A DNA stretch of 64,000 nt from Methanobacterium sp. (lineage in GTDB: Archaea > Methanobacteriota > Methanobacteria > Methanobacteriales > Methanobacteriaceae), in the NCBI GenBank assembly GCA_039666455.1, contig JAVSLW010000024.1, positions 56,469-120,468 of the forward strand. Reading direction: 5' to 3'. How positions within the stretch are numbered: the stretch's first letter is position 1; every line of letters starts with the position of its first letter. Of this stretch, positions 36,894 to 46,574 are shown piece by piece. A program made the position numbers and the translations under genes. The notes beneath the pieces were generated by a model. That model ran no database searches and had not been told where the DNA came from. It saw only the letters and a program-made list of their open reading frames with translations.

Positions 36894-39821
36894 ATGTCAA
36901 GAATAACACATCAAGGCACAGGAAATATCCCACTTCGTTTTGCTGAAACATTGACAAATACTGTTAACAAAGCATGGGGGGATGGTTCTTTTATTGAGAG
37001 TGTAACCCCCATTACCAAAGACTTATTAGAGTTCTGGTTTAATGATGCATTTTCTGATATTCGAAATTTTAATTTCCATGAAGGTCAAAAGCAGGCTATT
37101 TTAAACACCATTTATCTCCATGAAGTATTGGGCGTAAGCAGTGTAATGGACATGTATCAATCCATAAGTCCAGAGCTATTAAGTGAGATGAATCTTCTTG
37201 ATCTTAAAAAAGAAAAATATAAACACCCTAAATACGCTGTAAAAATGGCTACAGGTACAGGTAAAACATGGGTGCTCAATGCTTTAATGATCTGGCAGTT
37301 TTTAAATGCTAAAAATGAGTATGAAGCTTCAGGTAGATATTCCAAAAACTTTTTACTTGTTGCACCGGGTTTAATTGTTTATGAAAGACTTCTGGATGCA
37401 TTTTTAGGTAAAGAACAGGTTAACGGGATAAGAAACTTCGATGAATCTGACTTTAAGACATTTGAAAAGTTATTTGTTCCTCCTGCTTATAAAGATGTGA
37501 TATTCGGTTTTATACAATCTAATGTAGTGCGTAAAGAGGAAATAGGAACTAAAGTAACGGGTGAAGGGCTTATTGCCATTACCAACTGGCATTTATTGGC
37601 TGGAGAAGAAGAAAAAATTAGTGATAGCTCACCTATTGAAGATCCTACTGAAGTTGTTAAGGACATTCTTCCAATTACTCCGGGGAAAACAGCAGGTAAT
37701 GCACTTGATTCTTTAGATAATCAATATCTTAGAGGCAGAGAAATAGAATATCTTGCTAACTTACCAGATTTAGTTGTTTTCAATGATGAAGCTCATCATA
37801 TTCATGAAGTTAAACGTGGGGAAGAAATATTTGAGGTGCAATGGCAAAAAAGCCTGTTAAAAATATCGGAACCTAAAAAAGAGAAATTTATACAAATTGA
37901 TTTTTCTGCAACTCCTTACAGTGTTACTGGCAGTGGTCAAAAAAGAACCAAACACTTTTTCCCTCATATTGTAGTTAATTTTGACCTTAAAACAGCCATC
38001 AGAAATGGATTAGTAAAAACTATAGCATTGGATAAGAGAAAAGAAGTTGCAACTATGGAATTGGATTTTAAGGCTATTAGAGAAGGCAATGAAGTCGTGG
38101 GCTTATCTGATGGACAGAAAATCATGCTTAGAGCAGGCCTGCAAAAGCTGAATATTCTTGAGAGGGAATTCGTTGATTTAACCGCAGATAAAAGCGGTGT
38201 TTCAAATAAACATCCTAAGATGATGGTTATATGTGAAGATACTAAAGTAGCTCCCTTTGTCACTGACTTTTTAATCAAATCTGAAGGTTTATCTGAAGAT
38301 GATGTAATGGAAATACACTCTGATCGTAAAGGGAATATCCCACAGAAAGAATGGGATGAAACTAAACAGCGATTATTCAATATTGATAAACATAAAAGTC
38401 CGAGAGTCATTGTTTCTGTTTTAATGCTACGAGAAGGTTTTGATATAAACAACATCTGTGTTATTGTTCCTTTAAGATCCACTACCTCTTTTATACTCCT
38501 TGAACAAACTATTGGTAGAGGTTTAAGGTTAATGTGGAGAGACTCCATATTTGAAGAGCTTAAAGCTGAAAATCGGATAAGATTGTTGGATAAAAAAGAA
38601 GAACCAGTAAATTATCTGGATATTTTAAGTATCGTGGAGCACCCTGCTTTCATTGAATTTTATGAAAATTTAATTGATGAGGGCACTGTAGGAATAACTG
38701 AAAAACCACCAACTGAAAAAGAGAATGTTTTAGGAGACATTATTAACGTTGGATTAAGAGAAAATTACAAAGAATATGATTTATACTGGCCTTTAATCAT
38801 CAGAGAAAGTGAGGAAACCCTTGCACCTGCTGATTTATCCTTTGAAAATATGGAACCATTTCCTATTCCATTGGAAGAATTAGAAAAATTAATTCCAAAA
38901 GAGGGGGATGTTTTTTATTCAGAGGAAGTTACTGTGAGAACCAGATTTGGTGAGTATTCTGTAACTGCCGATATATTTAATGCCCGTAGTTATAACGAGT
39001 TTCTGGCGAAGCTCGTTAAGAGTGTAACTTCTATGCTAATACCTGTAGGTAGAAAAAGGAAAAAATCTTTCCCTATGATGCAGGTAAACACAGCAGAAAT
39101 AGCAGAGCTTACAGATGAATATATACGTCATAAGCTTTTTAACCAGGAATTTGATCCTATGCTTGGTAATGATTGGAGAATCTTATTTTTATCTGAGTCC
39201 AAAATATTATCCCATATTATAAAAAATGTCAGCAAAGTTATCTATGAAATGCAGAACAATGTTAATGTTTCAGAGGCTGAAGTAATAAAAAAGCCATTTT
39301 CAGATGTATATGAAATGAAAATGCGGGAAAATTTCTGTTTAGATGTATCAAAAGCTATTTATGAGAAATTAGCTTATCCTTCAAATAAAGGCGGATTTGA
39401 AAAGGCATTTATAGAATTTGCTGATAAAGACTCAAAAGTGCATTCTTTCATTAAAATTAATGAAATTTACCATGATTTTGCACATATAACTTATATTCGA
39501 GAGGATGGTCTTTTATCTCATTATTATCCTGATTTTTTAGTTAGAACAGCTAATAAGATGTATTTAGTTGAAACTAAGGCTCAAAAAGATGTTAATAATC
39601 CTAATGTTCAGCAGAAGAGAAGAGCTACTATTGACTGGATAGATAAAATAAACCAGCTTAAAGTTGAGGATAGATTATATTCTCAATGGATTTATGTGCT
39701 GCTTGGTGAAAACACGTTCTATGAATTGAGTAAAAAGGGTGCAGATGCTGTGGATATTCTTGAGTATGAAAAGAAGACAAGGGGTCAAATTGAAGGTACT
39801 TTAGAAGATTATTTCATCTAA
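36894..39821 (+). CDS. res: Type III restriction endonuclease subunit (Res)
   Basis: 975 residues. Walker A is KMATGTGKTWVLNAL (about 117-131), the DEAD-type motif II is LVVFNDEAHHIHE (about 293-305), motif III is IQIDFSATPYS, and motif VI is LLEQTIGRGLRLMW. Near residue 880 the nuclease motif HYYPDFLVRTANKMYLVETK has the PD-(D/E)xK layout. All essential motifs of an active type III nuclease are intact. It forms a complex with Mod and cuts DNA with unmodified sites. Confidence 0.93.
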   Translation: MSRITHQGTGNIPLRFAETLTNTVNKAWGDGSFIESVTPITKDLLEFWFNDAFSDIRNFNFHEGQKQAILNTIYLHEVLGVSSVMDMYQSISPELLSEMNLLDLKKEKYKHPKYAVKMATGTGKTWVLNALMIWQFLNAKNEYEASGRYSKNFLLVAPGLIVYERLLDAFLGKEQVNGIRNFDESDFKTFEKLFVPPAYKDVIFGFIQSNVVRKEEIGTKVTGEGLIAITNWHLLAGEEEKISDSSPIEDPTEVVKDILPITPGKTAGNALDSLDNQYLRGREIEYLANLPDLVVFNDEAHHIHEVKRGEEIFEVQWQKSLLKISEPKKEKFIQIDFSATPYSVTGSGQKRTKHFFPHIVVNFDLKTAIRNGLVKTIALDKRKEVATMELDFKAIREGNEVVGLSDGQKIMLRAGLQKLNILEREFVDLTADKSGVSNKHPKMMVICEDTKVAPFVTDFLIKSEGLSEDDVMEIHSDRKGNIPQKEWDETKQRLFNIDKHKSPRVIVSVLMLREGFDINNICVIVPLRSTTSFILLEQTIGRGLRLMWRDSIFEELKAENRIRLLDKKEEPVNYLDILSIVEHPAFIEFYENLIDEGTVGITEKPPTEKENVLGDIINVGLRENYKEYDLYWPLIIRESEETLAPADLSFENMEPFPIPLEELEKLIPKEGDVFYSEEVTVRTRFGEYSVTADIFNARSYNEFLAKLVKSVTSMLIPVGRKRKKSFPMMQVNTAEIAELTDEYIRHKLFNQEFDPMLGNDWRILFLSESKILSHIIKNVSKVIYEMQNNVNVSEAEVIKKPFSDVYEMKMRENFCLDVSKAIYEKLAYPSNKGGFEKAFIEFADKDSKVHSFIKINEIYHDFAHITYIREDGLLSHYYPDFLVRTANKMYLVETKAQKDVNNPNVQQKRRATIDWIDKINQLKVEDRLYSQWIYVLLGENTFYELSKKGADAVDILEYEKKTRGQIEGTLEDYFI

Positions 39822-39910
39822 TTTTATTTTTATGGAGATTAATTTGAAAAAGTAGTTGAAAAACTATCTCAAAGAAATAAATTCCTGCTTATGACATTAA
39901 AAAAAAAAAT

Positions 39911-39928
39911 AGGGAAAATATTTTCCCT
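39911..39928. terminator. Palindromic terminator between convergent genes
   Basis: AGGGAAAATATTTTCCCT is an 18-base perfect palindrome flanked by an A-tract on the left, lying between the ends of res (39821) and the PepSY gene (39955). On the minus strand it is followed by a T-tract, as in a terminator for the leftward gene. Role inferred from structure and position. Confidence 0.5.
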
Positions 39929-39954
39929 TAAATGGAGATTTTTAGAAAATTGAG

Positions 39955-40329
39955 CTATGGAGCTCCACCAGCTCCTCCAAGGTTTTCACCTGTTTCAGCG
40001 TCTATTTCTATTTCTCCCACCTGTTCTCCATTAAGGATAACAGGCACGATGTAAACTGCTTTCCCATTAATATTACTCAATTTAGGTGTACCTGCCTTTG
40101 CTCCAGGTTCTTCAATGTATTTTTGAGCTATTTCCTGAGCTTTATTTGTAGATATCACCTTATTTCCACCGGAAGTTTCATTTTTAATTTCAGCATTTTC
40201 ATTATTCTGCTGTTCTGGGCTTTCGGAATCTTTAATGGGATCACCACTTCCTGTACCTCCAGAAGCAGCGAATATCAAGCCTGCTACAGCAACTATTGCC
40301 ATAACGGCAATTATTGACTTTTTAATCAT
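39955..40329 (-). CDS. Secreted PepSY-domain protein
   Basis: 124 residues from ATG 40329, which follows GGAG by eight bases. A signal/anchor (KKSIIAVMAIVAVAGLIFAA, about 3-22) and an Asn/Glu-rich spacer precede a PepSY domain (about 58-120, TNKAQEIAQKYIEEPG, YIVPVILNGEQVGEIEIDAE). PepSY modules are thought to inhibit or guide exported peptidases. It lies 22 bases downstream of a secreted transglutaminase gene on the same strand, so it may regulate that enzyme. Confidence 0.83.
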   Translation of the reverse strand: MIKKSIIAVMAIVAVAGLIFAASGGTGSGDPIKDSESPEQQNNENAEIKNETSGGNKVISTNKAQEIAQKYIEEPGAKAGTPKLSNINGKAVYIVPVILNGEQVGEIEIDAETGENLGGAGGAP

Positions 40330-40351
40330 TTTACTTACTCCTTTTTTAGTT

Positions 40352-42040
40352 TTAGAAAGGTAAGGACGTGTATCTACCATGTAGAGAAATTAAAGACCAA
40401 CTCTTAATTACTCCGAAAGTATTTCTAACACTTGTTGAATCTACACTGTACCATCTGCCTTTTACCCAGACTTCAGCCCAAACATGACCGTAAGTGTTAC
40501 CACTTGTAAATCTGCATCTTCCATGTACGTATCTTGCTGGTATTCCTGCAGCTCTGCTAAGCGCAACCAGTAGGTGTGCCTGGTCAACACAGTTTCCTTT
40601 TCTGTCATTCAATGCTTTTACTGCACCCCGCTGAGTATTACGGTAGAATGAATATTTGATATTGTTTCTGACCCAGTTAAATAACCGTGTTGCAGCGTTT
40701 ATATCGTTGCTACCGCCTGTTATCTGCTTTGCCAGGTTTTGTATTTGAGCATTAGTCACTTGAGCGTTTCGGGTGGCCTGTAAATAGGACTGCAATTCAC
40801 CAGGTATAGGTAATCTGGTACCTCCAGAACCATTGCCTGATTCTGTTGCTGGTGCTGCACTTACAGTTCTACCGATTGTTGCAAAGTTAGGCAGCCTGTT
40901 ATTTTGATGATAGAATCCCAGTGTTCTAGATATCATATCTAAAAATTGTTCTGGAGACATTCTACCAAAAGCAGTGCTGATATAGTTAGGCATTCTCTCA
41001 TGCACGTTCATAAAATTGAGTACACGACTTGTGATGTCCATGTATTGTGCTAAATTGAGATTACCATTTTTTAGTGTTGTCTGTGATTTAGATGCACGTG
41101 CTACCGGTCTAAATTCCAGGTCTGAGTTTCTTGAACCCTGTATCTGGCCCAGTTCTTCTGCTGCCATTCTTGCAAAAACAGCATAATCTACTACTATGCC
41201 ACCTACACTAACGGTTCTTGGAACACGTCCATTTTTTTTAATGAAGTTTTGAACGTTCACTGCAGCAGTTCTAATCTGCTCTCTTGTTGCTAAGGTTATT
41301 TCACCACTTGCATGGTTTGAATCAGATTCGTTTGATAAATCTGTTTTGTTATCTGATATTGTTTCTGGAATCACTGTGTTTTGTGCACTTGTTTCTGTAT
41401 TTGTTTTGTTATCGGATATTGTTTCTGGAGTCACTGTAGTTTGACCAGCGTTTGTATTTGCTGCTTCTTCTGCAATTGTCTGTTTTTTAGCTGTAGTTTG
41501 ATCAGTGCCTGTATTTGCTGCTTCTTCTGCAATTGTCTGTTTTTTAGCTGTAGTTTGATCAGTGCCTGTATTTGCTGCTTCTTCTGCAATTGTCTGTTTT
41601 TTAGCTGTAGTTTGATCAGCGTTTGTATTTGCTGCTTCTTCTGCAATTGTCTGTTTTTTAGCTGTAGTTTGATCAGCGTTTGTATTTGCTGCTTCTTCTG
41701 CAATTGTCTGTTTTTTAGCTGTAGTTTGACCAGTGCCTGTATTTGCTGTAGCAGTGCCTGTATTTTCTACAGTTTTTTCATTCTTATCGACTGATTTTTG
41801 CGTTTTAGTCGATTCATTTAAAGTTTTGGTATCCTTTATTTGTATGTTTACTTTTTCATCTACAGAATTGACATTATCAATCTGTGTTTGCGTAGCCGTC
41901 GAACTCTTTGTGTTCGGATGTTCGAAATCTTTGATTTCTTTGATTTCGAAAGCTTCTATTTCTTCTGCACTTGCAGTAGCAATACTCCCAAATGATAGAG
42001 TTGCCATTAATAGAGCTACTAAAAACAATTTTTTCGTAAT
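40352..42040 (-). CDS. Pseudomurein-binding transglutaminase-like surface protein
   Basis: About 562 residues from the proposed ATT start at 42040. A signal peptide (TKKLFLVALLMATLSFGSIA) leads into a low-complexity region with five exact-length 19-residue repeats (DQTTAKKQTIAEEA core). Two pseudomurein-binding repeats follow (VQNFIKKNGRVPRTVSVGG; LNFMNVHERMPNYIS and LGFYHQNNRLPNFATIG), and a C-terminal transglutaminase domain with Cys in DRKGNCVDQAHLL, His in TYGHVWAEVWV and Asp in WYSVDSTS. It is probably a cell-wall peptidase acting on pseudomurein cross-links. GGAGG (42052-42048) is seven bases before ATT; only TTG/ATG at 42067/42064, before that site, are conventional. Confidence 0.85.
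   Translation of the reverse strand: MTKKLFLVALLMATLSFGSIATASAEEIEAFEIKEIKDFEHPNTKSSTATQTQIDNVNSVDEKVNIQIKDTKTLNESTKTQKSVDKNEKTVENTGTATANTGTGQTTAKKQTIAEEAANTNADQTTAKKQTIAEEAANTNADQTTAKKQTIAEEAANTGTDQTTAKKQTIAEEAANTGTDQTTAKKQTIAEEAANTNAGQTTVTPETISDNKTNTETSAQNTVIPETISDNKTDLSNESDSNHASGEITLATREQIRTAAVNVQNFIKKNGRVPRTVSVGGIVVDYAVFARMAAEELGQIQGSRNSDLEFRPVARASKSQTTLKNGNLNLAQYMDITSRVLNFMNVHERMPNYISTAFGRMSPEQFLDMISRTLGFYHQNNRLPNFATIGRTVSAAPATESGNGSGGTRLPIPGELQSYLQATRNAQVTNAQIQNLAKQITGGSNDINAATRLFNWVRNNIKYSFYRNTQRGAVKALNDRKGNCVDQAHLLVALSRAAGIPARYVHGRCRFTSGNTYGHVWAEVWVKGRWYSVDSTSVRNTFGVIKSWSLISLHGRYTSLPF
41454..41738 (-). repeat. Five 57-base tandem repeats inside the pseudomurein-binding gene
   Basis: Units begin at 41454, 41511, 41568, 41625 and 41682 with an invariant 57-base period and very few differences (GTGCC versus GCGTT variants). 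Each encodes a 19-residue Thr/Ala/Lys/Gln/Glu-rich stalk unit. The near identity suggests recent expansion or ongoing homogenisation. It is coding repeat, not CRISPR. Confidence 0.95.
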
Positions 42041-42479
42041 TATACCGCCTCCGATTCCCCTCATCAAAAAACCAAATTAAGGTTTTTCTTCAGGGTTGGC
42101 AATAGTTAGTTGTTATAACTTATAAATCTTATGGTTTAAAATGGAAAAAAAGACGCTGTTTAAACTCTTTTTAAAATTTAAGGCACGCTACATGCTTATT
42201 AAAATATATCATTTTAAATGAGCCTTCTTTATTAGTATTTTTAGTAAAGCAGATTGTTTTAAACATTATTTTACAAAAAAAAGATTAATCCTTACTTTTA
42301 TACTATTGCCATTGCCATCACCTTTGTTTATAAAGGACTATAAATGAGTTTTAAGGAAAAGGGGTGATTTTAATGGATTTAAAGAAAAAATAAGTTTTTA
42401 TTAATAAATTTGAAATTATTATTCCTATAATATAAATAGAAAAAATTTTCAATGGGTTTTGGCTATACCAAAATAGATC
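42041..42479. promoter_or_regulatory. Intergenic region, promoter of the pseudomurein-binding gene
   Basis: About 440 bases between the surface protein start and the ilvE end. On the minus strand a TATA-like TTTATAAGTTATAAC (42127-42113) lies 75-85 bases upstream of the proposed start, giving a leader of about 45-50 bases. The remainder (42180-42479) is AT-rich with T-tracts; I recognise no gene. Confidence 0.45.
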
Positions 42480-43403
42480 TCATTCTACAAAGGTTAACCA
42501 GTCGAATTTATCCTCACAGGCACCTCGGGCAATATCGAAGAACCTGTTCTGTAACATTTCAGTTACTGGACCTCTCTTTCCGCTGCCAATTTCAATGTGA
42601 TCAACAGATCTAACCGGGGTGATTTCAGCAGCAGTACCTGTTAAAAAGATCTCATCTGCAAGGTAAAGCATTTCCCGGGGTACTGGTTCTTCATTTATTT
42701 TTATTCCTTCGTCCATGGCCAGTTTAATTACAGAATCTCTTGTTATTCCTGAAAGTATTGATAAGGAAGAATGAGGAGTGTAAAGCACATCATCTTTAAG
42801 CAAAAATATGTTTTCTCCACTTCCTTCACTTACTACTCCACCGTAGTCAAGCATTATTGCCTCATCAAAACCACTCAAGACAGATTCCATTTTTGCAAGT
42901 TGAGAATTCATATAGTTAGCCCCTGCTTTGGCCATATTAGGGAGTGTGTTTGGTGCCATTCGCCTCCATGAGGAAACACCCAGATCTACCCCTTTTTCAA
43001 TAGCTTCCTCGCCAAGATATTTCCCCCATTTCCATGCAGCAATAACAGTTTCTAAAGGACAGTTCAAGGGATAAACTCCCAGTTCATGATATCCCCTGAA
43101 AACAACAGGCCTTATATAGCAGTCATTTAAATTATTAATTTTAATCGTTTCAATTATGGCACTGCAGAGCTCATCCGCAGTGTATGGAATATTCATCCGG
43201 TAAATTTTCCCTGAATCTAATAATCTTTGAACGTGTTCCCGTAAACGAAAAACTGCAGGACCTTTTTTTGTATTATAGCATCTTATACCTTCAAATACGC
43301 TTGAGCCGTAGTGAACAACATGAGATAGAACATGTATGTTTGCATCTTTCCAGTCGACGAATTCTCCGTTAAACCATATTTTTCCTGTTTCATTAAAAGC
43401 CAT
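42480..43403 (-). CDS. ilvE: Branched-chain amino acid aminotransferase
   Basis: 307 residues. Fold-type IV PLP enzyme: [20 protein letters not shown] (8-27), [14 protein letters not shown] (about 32-45), [21 protein letters not shown] with the PLP-binding Lys (about 157), [20 protein letters not shown] and [11 protein letters not shown]. It transaminates valine, leucine and isoleucine precursors. It is on the same strand as ilvBNC but separated by tRNA-Val, surE and others. Confidence 0.95.
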   Translation of the reverse strand: MAFNETGKIWFNGEFVDWKDANIHVLSHVVHYGSSVFEGIRCYNTKKGPAVFRLREHVQRLLDSGKIYRMNIPYTADELCSAIIETIKINNLNDCYIRPVVFRGYHELGVYPLNCPLETVIAAWKWGKYLGEEAIEKGVDLGVSSWRRMAPNTLPNMAKAGANYMNSQLAKMESVLSGFDEAIMLDYGGVVSEGSGENIFLLKDDVLYTPHSSLSILSGITRDSVIKLAMDEGIKINEEPVPREMLYLADEIFLTGTAAEITPVRSVDHIEIGSGKRGPVTEMLQNRFFDIARGACEDKFDWLTFVE

Positions 43404-43615
43404 AGAAATTCCTCTTTTTAGCTTGATTGATATAAAAAGGCCATTTTATTACTCGAAATCATATTTGGGCCATAAATTTGATATTTCTAATATTCTTATA
43501 TATAGACTATTTATTGATAATATATAATAATCTGTGGCTTACAAAAATTCAGTTTTCCTCAAATTGAATCAGAAAGTTTATATATGGCGCCTGCCAATAC
43601 TCAAAGATACTGATC

Positions 43616-43688
<73 letters not shown>

Positions 43689-43708
43689 CTAACGATTATT
43701 TTAAAGAT

Positions 43709-44476
43709 TTACCTTACAAGAATTAAGGCTATGTAAATTATCAGCGTCACAAAAAACACTGTGCTGCCCTTTACAAGAGTTACCATTAAATCCCGTTCTA
43801 AGGCAAATACAATACCATAAGACAGGATAGCAGCAAAGAAAATTCTTAAAATTCCTAAAAGTGCTTGATTTAGACTTATAAGGTAAGTTATAAGTGTTGA
43901 GACTGCTAATACGACTATAATAAGTCCTACTGTACTTTTTAACATGGCTTTACCCCATGCTTTAAGCTTATTTGATGCTTCGCCTCGCCTTCTTCCATTA
44001 AGTGATATTCGTTTCCCTTTACTTACAAAAGAGGTTCCTATGGATTTTGATGGGACGTACTCTTCTTCTGCATACTCATCTGTATCTTCAGGGAGTTCTG
44101 TCTTCTGGGAGAATTTTTTTGCAAGGGCCATTAATTCATCCTTATCTATTAATGTGATACTTCTTCTTTCTGCATAACTTACGGCATTAGGTGAAAAATC
44201 CGATGTTGTGATAACAACTATTTTGGACGCTTGCAAAGATTTCGCAGTCATTTCTAACTCTTTAAGTACATCCATCCCCACTTTCCAGCGTTCTTCATAA
44301 TTTTTACATGCTACTACCACCCCTATATCTCCTAATACTGTTGGTAGCAGGCCGTATATATCTACAATGTATTTTGATGTCCTGTAGTTTTTGTGTACTT
44401 TAAATCCGGACTGTTCCATTATTTTTGCAACAAAATCCACCAATCTCTTTTTTTCCAATACCCTCACCCTTTGCAA
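43709..44476 (-). CDS. Mrr-like restriction endonuclease domain protein with membrane C-terminus
   Basis: 255 residues. An Mrr-type fold is suggested by KYIVDIYGLLPTVLGDIGVV followed by VACKNYEERW (about 30-65), with D and CxK in place of the usual D...QxK, then VVITTSDFSPNAVSYAERRS and LIDKDELMALA (about 95-130). A linker precedes about four hydrophobic segments from residue 175 on. Family members cut modified DNA, but a membrane-anchored form may have another task. Ends just downstream of tRNA-Val on the other strand. Confidence 0.78.
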   Translation of the reverse strand: MQRVRVLEKKRLVDFVAKIMEQSGFKVHKNYRTSKYIVDIYGLLPTVLGDIGVVVACKNYEERWKVGMDVLKELEMTAKSLQASKIVVITTSDFSPNAVSYAERRSITLIDKDELMALAKKFSQKTELPEDTDEYAEEEYVPSKSIGTSFVSKGKRISLNGRRRGEASNKLKAWGKAMLKSTVGLIIVVLAVSTLITYLISLNQALLGILRIFFAAILSYGIVFALERDLMVTLVKGSTVFFVTLIIYIALILVR

Positions 44477-44709
44477 ATGGGAAAATTAAAAATATATTTT
44501 TTTATCAGTATCATTATATTTAACTCTATTTTCATTATTTATTATGTAGTATTTACTTTTAACGATATAATGACTATCAGTGGAAAGTTTTGCCAGATAG
44601 ATAATGAATAAGTGGGTGATTTTAAAAATTTAAAAATTTCAAAAAAAGGCAGTTTGTTTTATTATTTTTAGGATAAAGTTTTTAGGGTCTAAATAATACA
44701 GTATGGAGT

Positions 44710-45486
44710 ATGCAAATTTTGATAACTAATGATGACGGAGTAAATTCTTCAGGTATTGTGGCTGCAAAAAATGCTGTAAGTGGGCTTGGAGAAATTGAAG
44801 TTGTAGCACCTGCAACCCAGCAAAGTGGAATAGGACACGCATTAACACTTTTTGAACCTATAAGGGTTACTTTATCCACTTTATCTGATGGAAACCGTGC
44901 ATATTCAGTTTCTGGTACACCAACAGATGCGGTAATAATTGGAATTTATGAAATAATGAAAGAAAAGCCAGATTTACTTATTTCAGGTATTAATGTTGGT
45001 GAAAATCTTGGAATGGCAGAATTAACAACTTCTGGAACCATAGGAGCAGCTATGGAAGCAGTAGTTCATGGAGTTCCTGCGATTGCAGTTTCAATGCAGG
45101 TTACAAGGGACGATATTAAATTTCACGACGGCCATGTAGACCTGGACTTTGATTTTGCACAAAAAATCACCAGAAAGCTTTCAAAAATGATTTTAAGTAA
45201 AGGACTCCCTGATGGAGTTGACTTTTTAAATGTAAACATTCCTTCACATCCCGAAACCCATAAAGTAAAGTTAACAAGACTTGGGAAAAGAATGTATGCT
45301 ATTCACATTCAAAAAAGACTTGACCCGCGGGGAAGAGAATATTACTGGATAGATGGGGATCCTGTTGAGACAGATGAGTATGGGACAGATGTATATACAT
45401 TAAGAAGCTGTAATTGTCCAACAATAACGCCAATATCACTTGATTCTACATCTGATCTTAGTCTAATGAAAGATTGGCTTGATTAA
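44710..45486 (+). CDS. surE: 5'/3'-nucleotidase SurE
   Basis: 258 residues. The N-terminal MQILITNDDGVNSSGIVAA (metal-binding ND-D), VVAPATQQSGIGHALT, YSVSGTPTDAVIIGI and ISGINVGENLGMAELTTSGT are SurE signatures. It dephosphorylates nucleoside monophosphates and is linked to stress survival. Full length and monocistronic. Confidence 0.95.
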   Translation: MQILITNDDGVNSSGIVAAKNAVSGLGEIEVVAPATQQSGIGHALTLFEPIRVTLSTLSDGNRAYSVSGTPTDAVIIGIYEIMKEKPDLLISGINVGENLGMAELTTSGTIGAAMEAVVHGVPAIAVSMQVTRDDIKFHDGHVDLDFDFAQKITRKLSKMILSKGLPDGVDFLNVNIPSHPETHKVKLTRLGKRMYAIHIQKRLDPRGREYYWIDGDPVETDEYGTDVYTLRSCNCPTITPISLDSTSDLSLMKDWLD

Positions 45487-45534
45487 AGTCAAAAACCAGT
45501 AATTTTTAATAAAATTAAAGTTTTTAAAACATAA

Positions 45535-46530
45535 TTATCTATTTAAAACAGGAATACCTAAAATATCCTTTTCGCCATTAAAAACAGCCTTTGCAATTTG
45601 AGCACTTCCAATAGAACCTGATCTCTCCCCAATTTTTACAACAGGTGCAATATTTTCAACTTCTTTTTTAATGGTGTCAAATACATCGACTGGTTCCTGC
45701 ATCGATCCAATAGAACCGGTTAGCACAATTCCCTCAACTTTTTTTGCAATTCCAGCTAATCCATAGATTTCCATAACCACAGTCATTACCATGGTTTCAA
45801 TTGCAAGTCTGGCCTTTTTATCACCATCTAAATAACTCTGGATGATCTTATCCTTCATTCCACTGACTTTTTCATGTACTCCTGCAATTTTTACAGCTCC
45901 AGCCCTTGAAAAACATTCGTTAGCAGTTCTAACTCCGTCGTCTATATCTCTAAGCATTTCAAGATCCAGTGGGCCGTGCATAATTCCCATGGCACCAAGA
46001 CAAGCGTCTACAGCACCTTTTATTTTTCTATCTTCAATGAGCAGGGTCACTGTATTGGAACTGATATCTGAAACAATCATGTTTTCAAACCCGGTTTCTA
46101 AGAATGCATTATAACAGACACTGACCTTCTCAGAGCTTCCATGATGAGAATAAGCAGCTTTAAAACGTTCATCAAGGCAAGGAGTTGTTTTATGGAGTCC
46201 TGGTATTACAACTGTAGGGATTCCTGAACTTTCAATTTCATCATAAACCGCTGTTCCGCCTCCTGTCACTTTCCCTGCACCGTTCATTGAAAGAATTCCT
46301 CTATTAACAACCTTTTCTATGGGAGTAACAGCATTAAGGGCGTCTCCCATGGCATAAGTCATGGCCATAAGCTCAATAGAATCTAAATCAGCTCTCTTTG
46401 ATAGTTCTTCTACTACAGAGACTTTTCTGGAGGAACAGTCTTCCCTTGAAATTTTAAAATGTGTTACTTCGCTGTCAAGGATTGTGAAAGAGACCCCTGT
46501 TGTCCCATGATCCATCCCCACAAATACCAT
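45535..46530 (-). CDS. Methanogenesis marker protein 12
   Basis: 331 residues. The N-terminal MVFVGMDHGTTGVSFTI has the phosphate-binding DxGTTG loop of ASKHA (actin/hexokinase-like) ATPases. GAGKVTGGGTAVYDEIES, SYHHGSS-type and VLTGSIGSMQEPVDVF segments match the protein family known as methanogenesis marker 12, present in methanogens and absent from most others. Biochemical role unproved. It sits downstream of ilvC with a 44-base gap and may share its transcript. Confidence 0.88.
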   Translation of the reverse strand: MVFVGMDHGTTGVSFTILDSEVTHFKISREDCSSRKVSVVEELSKRADLDSIELMAMTYAMGDALNAVTPIEKVVNRGILSMNGAGKVTGGGTAVYDEIESSGIPTVVIPGLHKTTPCLDERFKAAYSHHGSSEKVSVCYNAFLETGFENMIVSDISSNTVTLLIEDRKIKGAVDACLGAMGIMHGPLDLEMLRDIDDGVRTANECFSRAGAVKIAGVHEKVSGMKDKIIQSYLDGDKKARLAIETMVMTVVMEIYGLAGIAKKVEGIVLTGSIGSMQEPVDVFDTIKKEVENIAPVVKIGERSGSIGSAQIAKAVFNGEKDILGIPVLNR

Positions 46531-46574
46531 GGATTCACCTTTATATTTTTTAAATAAAAAAATTAAAAAAAGAA

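Noticed and set aside
41454..41738. Regular repeats as a possible CRISPR array
   Set aside because: The repeats are directly adjacent 57-base units with no unique spacers and lie in frame within a protein gene.
41381..41794. Plus-strand open frame of 137 codons rich in Cys, Phe and Leu
   Set aside because: It is the complement of the 57-base coding repeats of the minus-strand pseudomurein-binding gene; the repeated period explains its openness.
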